A stretch of DNA of 64,000 nucleotides from Plutella xylostella (taxonomy: Eukaryota; Arthropoda; Insecta; Lepidoptera; Plutellidae), in NCBI RefSeq assembly GCF_932276165.1, contig NC_064009.1:7254001-7318000 (forward strand). The letters run 5' to 3'. The translations under genes and the position numbers were made by a program. Below, in pieces: positions 24,701 through 32,995 of this stretch. Positions within the stretch are counted from its first letter, which is position 1, and every line of letters begins with the position of its first letter. The notes beneath the pieces are model-generated. The model was not told the origin of the DNA, did not search any database, and saw only the letters and a program-made list of their open reading frames with translations.

Positions 24701-27700
24701 ATAGCGTGAAGCGTAACGGAACATTAGAAGCCATAGACAAATGGCATAAAACGGAAATGGGGCCGTTTCCTTTTTGAAATTGGAGTGCCAGACTTATGTA
24801 GCTGCGTTACTGTCGTGCCGATGGCATTAGCGAATTAATTGGAGCTAAGCTCTGTTTTACTGCCGTGTTAAAGGTTAAAGGCTTTGTAGCATCATTGCTG
24901 ACTAAACAATAACCCTAGTAGATACTAGAACGTTGGCATAGCTTTTACAAGTTTTGTTGCACTGCACTTCAAACAGCCATATTGTAGTGTCTTACCCCTT
25001 TAATTCCCCATGTTAAATTTAAATTATGTTGATGATAAGACGTGTAGTTACTTCAACAATTTCAATATTAAATACCTAAAAATAAGTTTTACTAGGTACA
25101 AATAAATATCGACAAACTCAAAAACGTTTGTAAAAGGTCTTATAAATCCGCAAGACACGAAGTCTTAATATCTCACACAATTTTACCGACTTATGTAATT
25201 TAATTCTTTGACTGCATGTACCGCATCAGGGCGTATTCGATCCTCATTATAAGCGTATGTTGTACAATTAAATACTTTAAAGTTAAAAAACTTACGAATG
25301 TTGAATGAAGGACATAAGTACCTATATATATATATATACAGGGTGGCCCAAAGAGTGACGTCCAAAGGAAAATGTTTGATTCCTTAGGTCAAGGGGTAGC
25401 CAAATCACCCCCATGTATGTTCAGCAATTTTTAGTACTTTAGGAGTTATGATTTTTTTAACTAATTTTCTACGAAAATCGACCTCAGTGGATCAATTATG
25501 TTTTATTATTTTTTTGGGTAACTTTTTGAAATATTTTTTTATTTTTGTGTCATCCTCTTAAGTTGTTATTTTAACCATAACAGTTTCAGCTTCCTAGCTG
25601 TAATGTAAGTTAGTTATTTTTATATCGAAAGTTCAAATTATATCATCAAGCTAGACTGCTCTGAACTTTCAACTTGAAATTAAAAATAGAAATAGATATT
25701 CTCATGGTCCCTTATTAATTTTAAAAACTCCGCAAGGTTCCAAAATAACATAAATATAAAAATAAACTATTGCTTAATGGGGTATTATTTGCAGAAAACA
25801 GCCTTCAAAGGTACTTGGGTGGAAATTACCTAATTAGTAAATTGTTTCAGAAAGTTGAAAGATTCCTGTTATGTCATTACTAAGGACTAATTCAGTTAGA
25901 AAAAGTATCAAATTAAAGGGAAAATAAAATTATTTACTATTTTTATTTATTTAAGTTACATTTTTGAATGTAATTTCTCAGTAAAATGTTTATGCCTGAG
26001 TTGTAAGATTTATGAGATAATTGTATTATTAATAATAAATAAATAAACTCAAATAATTCTTTTACAAATTTACTCACAATAAATTTTCAAAATGGCGACT
26101 ACCACAGCAATACTCTACCTACATCTACGCAAGAAATTTTCTTTAAGTCAAAAAAGTGACAAATGTAAAAAATATGACATCTGTCAAAAAGTTAAACATG
26201 TCAAAAAACAACTTTTCTCAAAAATGTGACATCTGTCAAAAAGTGACATCTGAATGAAACAGAGAAGCGACTTAAAGAAAATTTTTAATATTCTCTACTC
26301 TTTCTATAATTATTTGAGTTTATTTCGTTAGTATAATACAATTATCTCATAAATCTTACAACTCAGACTTAAACATTTTACTGAGAATTTACATTCAAAA
26401 ATGTAACTTAAATAAAAAAAAATAGTAAATAATTTTATTTTCCCTTAAATTTGATACTTTTTCTAACTGAATTAGTCCTTAGTAATGACATAACAGGAAT
26501 CTTTCAACTTTCTGAAACAATTTACTAATTAGGTAATTTCCACCTAAGTACCTTTGAAGGCTGTTTTCTGCAAATAATACCCCATTAAGCAATAGTTTAT
26601 TTTTATGTTATTTTGGAACCTTGCGGAGTTTTTAAAATTAATAAGGGACCATGAGAATATCTATTTCTATTTTTAATTTCAAGTTGAAAATTCAGAGCAG
26701 TCTAGCTCGATGATATAATTTGAACTTTCTATATAAAAATAACTAACTTACATTACAGCTAGGAAGCTGAAACTGTTATGGTTAAAATAACAACATAAGA
26801 GGATGACACAAAAATAAAAAAATATTTCAAAAAGTTACCCAAAAAAATAATAAAACATAATTGATCCACTGAGGTCGATTTTCGTAGAAAATTAGTTAAA
26901 AAAATCATAACTCCTAAACTACTAAAATTGCTGAACATACATGGGGGTGATTTGGCTACCCCTTGACCTAAGGAATCAAACATTTTCCTTTGGACGTCAC
27001 TCTTTGGGCCACCCTGTATATAGACTTATACAGACCCCGTAAAACAAGATAAACCCCGTAAAACAAATAGAATAGGCGCCGTCATCATAGCCCAGTAGTC
27101 CGGAAAATGAGCAAGAAATTCCCGGCCGTGGCGTCAAAACATTTTCACATTACGGACCCACATGTAGATAAAACTATGGGGTTAACTAAATGGTAGCAAG
27201 AATTAGGATATTGAGGCGGATCTTTATGAGAATATACCTTGTAAAAACTTTTATTTACGAATTATTATATTTAAATTTAACACAAAATATAGGGTGTTGA
27301 ATTAGTAGTGGCATTTCTGATCAACATTTGCGCTGCTCTTTATTTTAACAGCCCTGTATACAGGGAGTCTCAAAAGGTAGCGGGGAAAGGGGCTGATAGG
27401 GGTAGTCACAAGGGTCGTTGATATGGTTAATCAAGTAACTTTAGCCCTTGTAGCATACCGCATAGAATTGCCCTGGTGTGCTAATATAGTCTTTCGGTAT
27501 GAAAAAGTATTTACGAATGGAAACAAAATTATGCTTAAAAAAACGTACTGTCAATGCATTCTCCATCGAAACAGCAGCCTCCGCAGCACTGCTCGTGGTC
27601 GACACACTGGAAAAAAATAATTATATTACATAATTAATTTTAATTATTCATCTAGTTTAATAACTTTTAGACGTTTAGTCTAGACGACCGAATGGCGTAG

Positions 27701-30598
27701 TGGTTAGTGACCCTGACTACTGAGCCGATGGTCCCGGGTTCGATTGCCGGCTGGGGCAGATATTTGTTTAAACACAGATATTTGTTCTCGGGTCTTGGAT
27801 GTGCCCGTAAAATGGCAATAGGCCCGCCCCCTATTACATTGGGACTAACATAACACTCGCCTGCCAAGCGTGGAGATCATGGTCATAATCTTGGAGGATG
27901 CCTAATGCCTATGTCATACAGTGAATTACAGACACATTACAGACGATCGTTATGATGTGTATATTTAGTAATATTTACCATTCAAAGGACTTATCCATTC
28001 AACGCATTGTGATATTTCCAGGAAATCCGTTCTCTAGTTTTCACTTGAAAGAGTCTACGAGTAACAAACATCCTTTCGAGTTTTTAATATTAGTTGGATC
28101 CATCCTCTAGTCATCCACACCTCTGGGAACCAACAATTAAACTTTAACTTAATCAGTGATCAAATTCCTTGCAGTACAGTTTAGGAAATCATTTACACAT
28201 ATCAATAATTTACAATTTCCAATCCGTTAGCATCATAAACGCTGCCATTGCCTCTGGAACTGTCCTCAATTTAGTCACCGAGGCGACTAGGACGGCCACA
28301 AATGTAAATTAATGGCCACAAATGGCCACAATTTTCCGTCCTAGAGCACTTTTGATACGTCCCGACAGTTAAAGGTATTACTGTGGGACCCTGGCTTGTA
28401 ACAATAACAACAAAGGAAAAAAGTCATTACTAAAATAACTCGGCCCGAGGGCAGTCTGTGGAGAGATTGCTGTAAGCTGCGCGGCGCTATTTTGTTAACC
28501 ATCGAAGAAACTCTTTTAATTAAAACACCCTGTGGATTCATTTTTGTACAACATAATGAACAATAAAAAAACTAGAAAAAAAGATTAGAATCCAATCTCT
28601 GATTACGTACTTACATCCTAATCCTATCCTAACTAATATTATAAATGCGAAAGTAAATGTGTCTGTCTGTCTGTCTGTTACTCTTTCACGCCAAAATTAC
28701 TGAACGGATTTGAATGAAATTTGGTATACATATGGTCTAGACCCTGAGAAAGAACAAAGGCTACTTTTTATCCCGGGATTCCCACGGGAAAACTTTTTAA
28801 GGCGAAGCGAAGCTCGCGGGAACAGCTAGTTATTTATAATAATTAAGTTTGTAGGTAAGTGTGTGTTACTTGATAACGCTGTTAGTTTTAATCATTGTTT
28901 ATTTGGAGATTAATTTGTGAATACATATGCTGCTGACTACTTCATATTTCATATCGGCGAAAAAACACGTGCGCACGCTTAATTCATACAAAGTAAAAAA
29001 TAGCTTGTACTTAGATCGTTTAAAAGAAATAAAGACAAATATATAAAAACGGATTTTAGTCTGATACTTTCAGTGTTTTTACTTAATTTGATTTGAAATT
29101 AAAATATCATACCCGTTTCCCTCCAACTTTACAATCCTGCGAGATGGAACAAGCAATCACAGCACTTAATAAAACCAAACATTTCAACATTTTCAGGTAT
29201 TTTCATTAAGTTTCTTGTCATGGAAAATAAATGGTCTTTCTGATTTTATATTAACTAGATGATCTCTCGCAGTCGTGGTCAGATATGGCACTGTTAAAGG
29301 TGAATGCACACTGTTTATCACGCATGACGATTTCATGGTTGGTCTCTTAATTCAACATTTTTCTAATTAAGCTCTTTGAAAATTTTATTTTAAGGCTCTC
29401 CGTCCTCTGCTAGAGTCGAAGCGATATCGAGGCAACGACGGCGTCGCGGTGGTGTGCCATCGTATTTAAGACACAGGGAATTATGTCTCATTGATAATAT
29501 CGATAGGTTATTTTAAAGGCGGGATTCTACGGGATTAAAACGCATAAAATTAATTAAACGCATTTAATTACTTCCCAATGTTATCTCTCTCTCATATAAA
29601 TTCCCGTAAACTGCCTACCGAATAACCTATCGACAAGTTTAAACAATATTTAACATACAGCCACAGTGTGAATTGCCATTCCGTAAAGTACATAATGTAA
29701 ACATGTCGAGTTGAGAGGAGCCAATAGCCCATATCCTACACCTGCGCGCGCGCAGCGGCCTCGCACATTGTGACCGATATAGCACACACACTGACCAGCA
29801 TAGCTGGGACCCTTCGTACGTATGTATGTGGCACCTTTAGTACAGTAATGACCTAACTCAAAAAACGTCATTCATATGAAATTACAAAAATCAAGAGTAC
29901 CACTTACCGACCGACCTAAAACTTAGTCCGATTTAAAAATTCCAAACTCCATATTTTTTTGTTGGGTTGATACTGTTAATAATATTCGATGTGGTGGATA
30001 ACATATTCAATAAAAAAAATACATTATAGTAAAAAAATATACACTTATACAAAATATTTCAAGACATTTATTTTCATACTGAAAAAGATATAAGTAGAAA
30101 AATATCCATAGAAAAACGTCTGAAATTGTCCCAAGATTTCATGATACACACTGGGAGAGGTCATTTTAAGTCGGTCATAAGATTTACTTCAGTAGACACA
30201 AATGAATGGCATTGTTTGTGTGACGGAAACACATAAATTGTAAAATGTATTAGCATCATTGTTCTAAATGCACTATTTTACCGTCACTTAGGTATACCAT
30301 CTGAACCCTTGTTAGCACCAGTCCAAACAAAGGAAATGTACGAAAAATTACCTTGTAACCAAAATTCTACGAGACATCGATTCACGAACCATTACGTCCC
30401 CACTGCTGGGGCTCGGGTCTCCTTCCAATGAAGGAAGGGTTTAGGCCTAGTCCAGTCTACTAGACATAAAACTTGTTAAAGAAAGACACTTACAATTTCA
30501 TCTGAGTCCGAATCCTCACAGATTTGTGTCAAAACTCCACTAAAAGATACACAAACCACGAAAACAATTACAAAGACAAACAAATACGAGCGCGACAT
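6741..30598 (-). CDS. Secreted cysteine-rich protein (99 aa), three exons
   Basis: Exon model, minus strand: 30598-30494, 27606-27549 and 6877-6741. Exon 1 starts at an ATG and encodes a clear signal peptide (MSRSYLFVFVIVFVVCVSF), then an acidic CEDSDSDE stretch, ending at donor GTAAGT. Exon 2 is bounded by TTTTTTCCAG and GTACGT and encodes C-x5-CC-x2-CC-x4-C. Exon 3 follows TCCTGTTCCAG and carries seven cysteines, including CPGCEPVPLC, before the stop. Phases match exactly (0, then 1+2), the total is 300 nt including the stop, and exon 3 is much more GC-rich than its surroundings. About 14 cysteines in a mature part of roughly 75 residues suggest a compact disulfide-rich extracellular protein. 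I do not recognise the family; inhibitor-like folds are possible. Intron 2 (20.7 kb) contains a nested retroelement. Further exons could have been missed. Confidence 0.6.
6938..7244. mobile_element. MITE (CCTGTTTCACAATGTCTG family) carrying a second MITE
   Basis: The outer ends are AGGGTCTGTTTAACAATGTCTGG and its inverse CAGACATTGTGAATCAGGCCCT, shown here in part; a clean copy is at 39019-39166. The right half is interrupted at about 7071-7214 by a second inverted-repeat element (GATTCTGAAGGCAGAAATTC...TTCTGCCTTCAGAAT), which has a separate full copy at 54903-55071. It lies outside the cysteine-rich gene's last exon, within its large intron. Confidence 0.7.
7245..8995. other. Gene-free intronic stretch with repeat remnants
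   Basis: No gene seen. 7283-7345 resembles a dispersed module (TCCGGCGCACCCTAG...TTAATCCTTTCACC) also found near 48395 and 33607. 8637-8695 (GAGAACCTCCTCCTTC...AAAGTCGGT) resembles a common lepidopteran repeat. The remainder is unassigned. Confidence 0.35.
8996..10042 (+). repeat. Left long terminal repeat, proximal part
   Basis: Matches 23127 onward, except that about 368 bp (roughly 9615-9982) are absent from the right copy, bounded by a TAG microhomology. It includes a short GATGATGAT microsatellite at about 9412. It ends at ATATTCACTATT (10031-10042), the duplicated target of the SINE insertion. Confidence 0.75.
10135..10214 (+). repeat. 5' LTR of mag-like element (80 bp)
   Basis: TG...CA ended and identical by eye to 14827-14906. 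It contains AATAAACGAG (10181-10190), which could serve as the polyadenylation signal. Confidence 0.9.
10225..10238 (+). promoter_or_regulatory. Probable primer-binding site
   Basis: TGGCTAACGAGGAT begins 10 bases after the LTR. Compared with the complement of the tRNA-Ser(GCU) 3' end as I recall it (TGGCGACGAGGAT), it differs by one small substitution/insertion, so Ser-tRNA priming is an inference. Confidence 0.5.
10294..13692 (+). CDS. Gag-Pol polyprotein of mag-like retrotransposon (1132 codons)
   Basis: Single fused frame; the ATG follows the leader by 80 nt. Gag occupies about residues 1-220, then two CCHC zinc knuckles (C221-C234 and C241-C254, each Cx2Cx4Hx4C). The aspartic protease site is D307-SGSG. 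Reverse transcriptase spans roughly 420-640 with WIDD (D593, D594) where most gypsy enzymes have Y-x-D-D. RNase H starts near D740 (VDASPTG) and has TDHRPL. Integrase has the HHCC zinc finger (H962 KGHLG; cysteines near 991-995) and a catalytic triad D1026, D1080, E1116 with D35E spacing. Host role: virus-like particle assembly, reverse transcription and integration. The frame ends early because a run of eight A at 13660-13667 shifts it; the continuation is open in the next frame from 13667. Everything upstream of that looks intact. Confidence 0.93.
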   Translation: MSFLGNISNFDYKNGDWSIFKGRLNQFLLLNKVEEDRKSALLITHLSDDTYRLLRNLLHPKNIEEQKYKDLVSVLDEHFKPAQCSFVDKAKFYGATRGPSESLGDWAARLRGLASFCEFGTALDMNLRDRFVLGLGAGPERDKLFEADVNTLTLTRALELAGQAESAREAKAMVTNGAGVIIKQEPVYRAAGEATWARRAAPRAAAASAAAGDHGDPGSRCRVCGLKNHSAEKCRFKTFKCQKCGIKGHLRKVCPVRVNNLNTEEEDSDAGSFDCKECSLYNMRYSTYAPITLSVKILDRCYCMELDSGSGISVISEAYYKENFSSITLSKCTIKMCVYKGHKITPLGYFTINVCYENKSKPLSFYVIQNGGPPLLGRDFMSKFGISFVSVNNNSIDISKEYVKEIQTLHNDFPELWKEELGEFNQFKIKLRLKENVEPKFFKARTVPFALKEKVEGEIDRLAKLGILVPITFSNYATPIVPILKDNGKIKIAGDYSVTLNKDLLIDKYPMPRIEEVFSRIGGGEAYTKLDLSNAYNQFLLDEESQELTTINTSKGLFKYTRLVYGLANAPAIFQRTMETLLSGIDGVSCWIDDVCVTGPNREIHLCRLREVLTRLRDAGLKLQRDKCEFFQPSVTYLGYVISKSGIQTCPKKIEAIVNSQRPQNIQDVKRFLGIINYYRQFIPMAATVLSPLYELLCKDAPWEWSERHEQAFNKVKRELVSDRILTHFDPTARLVLSVDASPTGLGAVLSQGEEGCERPIAYASRSLMASEKNYSQIHKEAVAIIFGVKHFHQYLFGRDVPFILKTDHRPLLAIFGNKNGVSVMAASRLQRYAIFLSAYNYEIQYLSSEKNAVADYFSRASITNNPSEPECCEGGSYLNFIDNDMLPVSFHDIKQEVSKDKVLQTVIKYVKNGWPRKITCKNILPYFRCKSEIDVEDGCVMRGHRIVIPAVFRNRMIQELHKGHLGVVKTKSLARSKMWYPGIDADIERCVLGCPSCSALRAAPPRAPPAPWPRARQPWERIHIDYMQFGQKVYLVVVDSFTKWVECIPMTAGLSTKSLIQKLNKIFCMFGLPRLLVSDNDPKILNEEFDIFCKSNGIKHITSPIYHPISNGQAENSVKSCKKNVEKYSRI
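13667..14392 (+). pseudogene. Integrase C-terminal part of the Pol frame, displaced by frameshift
   Basis: This frame continues the integrase after E1116 of the preceding ORF, in the +1 frame; the two overlap at the A8 run (13660-13667). The ATG at 13667 is probably not a genuine start. It encodes the end of the integrase core, then a basic SH3-like/GPY-type module (about residues 75-130: WLPGTIVGKLG, RRHVDQIRPFY), an acidic, serine-rich linker, and a basic tail ending RYNLRPRRNRNYKE. An extra A could be a real inactivating mutation, a slippage site or an assembly error. No other break was seen. Confidence 0.8.
14814..14826 (+). promoter_or_regulatory. Polypurine tract
   Basis: AAAGGGGAAGGAG directly abuts the 3' LTR of the mag-like element, as expected for the plus-strand primer in reverse transcription. 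Confidence 0.9.
14827..14906 (+). repeat. 3' LTR of mag-like element (80 bp)
   Basis: Identical by eye to 10135-10214 and followed by the duplicated target ATGGG, which continues into the SINE (TGACCAATTTC). Confidence 0.9.
15211..16073 (+). repeat. Left long terminal repeat, distal part
   Basis: Resumes the repeat after the SINE and matches 23795-24656 with two substitutions noticed. It ends CGTTACA. A 61-codon open frame inside it (15321-15506) is copied identically at 23904-24089 and is explained by the repeat, not by selection on protein. Confidence 0.75.
16077..16094 (+). promoter_or_regulatory. Probable primer-binding site of the long-LTR element
   Basis: TGGTGCCGTGACCAGGAT starts three bases after the terminal CA. 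It resembles the insect tRNA-Arg-type site TGGCGACCGTGACAGGA as I recall it. It is the main sequence argument that the long repeats are LTRs and that the element reads on the plus strand. Confidence 0.5.
16901..17095 (+). repeat. Tandem array of AGGGGTTGT units
   Basis: Units begin at 16901, 16956, 17026 and (decayed) about 17083, at spacings of 55-70 bp. Each starts AGGGGTTGT, contains CTCCTCRTGGAG (itself a short palindrome), and ends in ATCATCATCAG-like sequence. It lies near the left of the long-LTR element's interior. Confidence 0.7.
18962..19188 (+). mobile_element. 5'-truncated tRNA-type SINE
   Basis: Corresponds to the body and tail of the SINE at 1096-1436 (GTGAAGGAAAGCATCGTGAG, GTGGGCCGGCGTGGTGGGAGG, tail AGAATAGAATGA). 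The tRNA-like head is missing. Confidence 0.75.
22414..22455 (-). repeat. SINE3 3'-tail fragment
   Basis: Reverse complement of the 5S-SINE tail (CGTGCCCCAGCAGTGGGGACG...GGGTCGTGAT). Another short tail piece (CACGGGTCTCCTTCC) lies at about 22190-22205. Confidence 0.65.
23127..24656 (+). repeat. Right long terminal repeat (uninterrupted)
   Basis: Direct copy of 8996-16073 without the SINE, the mag-like insertion and the 368-bp segment. It preserves the single pre-insertion site ATATTCACTATT at 23795-23806. Confidence 0.75.
24657..25338. other. Gene-free spacer
   Basis: AT-rich and no feature recognised. It ends in a short TA microsatellite (about 25324-25338) that serves as the target of the next element. 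Confidence 0.4.
25339..27016. mobile_element. Fold-back element with inverted arms of about 750-800 bp
   Basis: Starts CAGGGTGGCCCAAAGAGTGA and ends with its inverse TCACTCTTTGGGCCACCCTG. The arms run about 25339-26148 and 26270-27016 and are near-identical inverted copies, apart from an extra AT-rich block in the left arm. The 120-bp centre holds repeated TGACATCTGTCAAAAAG. Both flanks are TA/TATA. There is no transposase. The end sequence CAGGGTG.CCCAAA is shared with the fold-back at 46163-48389. It lies in the cysteine-rich gene's 20.7-kb intron. Confidence 0.85.
27017..27546. other. Gene-free intronic stretch
   Basis: No gene recognised. It is followed directly by exon 2 of the cysteine-rich gene (27606-27549, minus). 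Confidence 0.35.
27683..27925 (+). mobile_element. tRNA-derived SINE, second family
   Basis: Head with tRNA-like boxes (GGCGTAGTGGTTAGTGAC; GGGTTCGATTGCC), then ATATTTGTTTAAACACAGAT, TCTCGGGTCTTGGATGTGCC, and GCCTGCCAAGCGTGGAGA. Other copies: 50185-50416 (minus), and decayed ones at about 37361-37480 and 38225-38400. It lies in intron 1 of the cysteine-rich gene. Confidence 0.75.
28616..28829 (+). mobile_element. Non-autonomous Helitron, Lep1-like
   Basis: Begins TCCTAATCCTATCCTAACTA...ATTATAAATGCGAAAGT, has GTCT repeats, TTTTATCCCGGGATTCCC, and ends with GCGAAGCTCGCGGGAACAG then CTAG next to T. The 3' end, with a GCGAAGC hairpin just before CTAG, fits Helitron termini. A decayed tail of the same type is near 35856-35885. 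Confidence 0.75.
28830..30385. other. Gene-free intronic stretch
   Basis: No gene supported. A GC-rich patch near 29735-29770 (GCGCGCGCGCAGCGGCC) stands out but has no assignable function. Confidence 0.35.
30386..30462 (-). repeat. SINE3 3'-tail fragment
   Basis: Reverse complement of the 5S-SINE tail (AGGCCTAAACCCTTCCTTCA, GGAAGGAGACC, CAGCAGTGGGGACGTAATGG). It sits about 30 bases beyond exon 1 of the cysteine-rich gene, in its first intron. Confidence 0.75.
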
Positions 30599-31747
30599 AG
30601 TTGCAAATTTCAGTTACAGCGAGTCGCGAGCGGTGCAATCAGACTTCTAGAGCAAAATCACAATGTTACTATTTTTGGAGATCCCCTGGTCATATATTGG
30701 TTTGAATCCAAGGATACTTAAATTCAAGGTTCTTGCGATTCGCTTTAACACTTTTGTAAAATGAATTCAATGTAACTGTTGTTTAATTGATTTGATACAA
30801 CATTGACTATTATCCCATTAAAGGTTGAAATATAAGGGCATTTTAGTGCATTACGAGTACGTTGTGAATATGAAGTATCATTAACAATATAATATGATAT
30901 AAATTACACGTAGAAAAGAAAATGATAACAAAATAAATATGGATCTTGAAAACCAACTTCGTATCCTGAGTTCACAAAAGAATAAATGAAACCATCAAAC
31001 ATATATGTATTTCAACAGATACTAACCCGAGTTTATAGAGTGAAAGGGTGCGTCAACCACTGACTGTATCAGTTATGTCGATTCATCCAATTTCTGCTTT
31101 ACGCTTGACCCGAGGACCTCCGATAAAAACCAATGATCATTCACAAGGATCTCATTCTACGACTGACAAATGGAAGAGCTTACGATGTCTGTCGAGATCT
31201 AAAATATAGAGTCCTGTTTTTGCGATTTGTCGAGGAAATTCTTAAAGGTAAGTATGCCTTCGTTGTATTTCATAAAAAAAAGTTCCCTTATTCGAACAAG
31301 TTTATGTAGAGTCTAATATTGCTTAGCACTTGCTAAATCTATTATGTGAAATAAAGTAGGTACTTACCTGATTAACCTCAGCTCTCTGAGAAATAATTTA
31401 AAAAGACTATGTCTATTTTGAGGTTTCTGATTGGTAGAGCTATCTAAACGAGGATATTAATTATTAACTTGCTAACTACCTGCGAGTAAAAATAGAAATA
31501 TGAAATTACATTTTAACAAAAGCGCGCCTTCGAATTGGTCCCTTCCCATAATAATGTCATAGAAGCCAACAAATAGTTAATAACAATCATATTTTGTCAT
31601 TAAAGGGTTAATGAAATTGATAAAGTTTTATCCCTAGGGTTATCCATGCCCTACATAGCAAGTCGTTTACGTATGTTTTAATGTGTTTAAGTAATAAAGC
31701 ATGTTGGCCAGCGAGTAGGGACTATAATACTGTCAAAGTTTCTGCAA

Positions 31748-31873
31748 ATGGCTAAATGGAATAATGTTAACTTTGCTACGAAGCCGGTTCTTCAAGAAGT
31801 CAGTAACAGTATTACAGTAGACGGCAGGCGAAAGCAAACAAAAGTAAAGCGCAAAGGTAATCTACGATTTGAG
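31748..31873 (+). CDS. Possible alternative 5' exon (42 codons) upstream of the THAP gene
   Basis: An ATG opens 42 codons, ending exactly at a strong donor (GAG|GTAAGT). The encoded peptide is basic near its end (RRKQTKVKRK, like a nuclear localisation signal). It ends in phase 0 and could splice in frame onto the acceptor at 32986, which would add N-terminal residues to the THAP protein. THAP domains usually sit at the extreme N-terminus, so the start at 32996 is preferred and this exon may be spurious. Confidence 0.2.
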
Positions 31874-32995
31874 GTAAGTCGTATGCAGAATGCACATGTG
31901 AATGTTATAAAATGCTCCTATGATATATTTACATACTGTTAGAAGGAATTATTCACAACAGCTTTGTGGCCGCACTCTTATCTCGAGGAATAGCACAGAA
32001 TAGAAGAAAGTTGTCTATGACATGTCTTGTCTATGGACTGAGCGTTTTCTGACGTTTACCGGCATCTTGTTCACGGGGGGGACTCTGGCTGTATAAATCC
32101 TTTATCTTAGTCAATTAAAAAAAAAAAAAACCTTAGCATGCTGATTGGCTAGACGAAAACGGCTCCGCTCCCATTGGCTACTTGTAATTCGAGTGGAAAT
32201 GATAGAACCAAAAACAATTTTTTTTTTTTTTTAATATAAAATATTTTTTCTGTTTTATCAATTTTTCAAGCTAAAAGACCTTTTGATTTTCAACTGTTGA
32301 AAATGTCCTAACTTTTCATCCTATTTAAACTTAAAACGGTGTATTTTGATATCAGTTGAAAGATCAGAATCGATCCCATAAAATATAATGTATTAAAAAA
32401 ATACATGATTAAATAATAAGTTAGGTAAGTTATAATATTACAATATAATTGTTAAGTTATTTTTGTAAGTGAAAATAATTTATTCAATCTTGTAAGTTAT
32501 TTATACGACTGCATCGAGAACATACTTTCTTTAATTTGTTCTGTGTACAAAATCAAATTTTCGCCGTTATTTTTCTATCTGACTGACGCTTGAATTTTCC
32601 TGGCTTTCCCGCCATTTTGTTTTGTCTCACTATTTCTATAGCGGAGACTTTACGAAAAAATTACAATTTGCTTACAATATTCACTTATTGATGCAAATTT
32701 TAATTCTTTTTATCATTGAAAGGACACTGTTCTTTTGCTACTAATCTATTTGTTTTGCTTGTTGTTTTTTGTGACTGATTACAGAACTTCGTCCAAAGTC
32801 AGCGTGTTAAGGTTTTCCCTCCGTTTGTGACCTGCGTCTTCCCTCAGCCATCATCAGCCTTGTGACCAGTCTTACACCTCCAATAATTTCCACTTTTCCG
32901 TAAGTTATCACCAAGTAAACAATACCCTCATAAGTTTAAGTAACCTTTGTATGTATTCTTGATTCTTATCTTTGATTGTCTTTCAGCTGTCTGAC

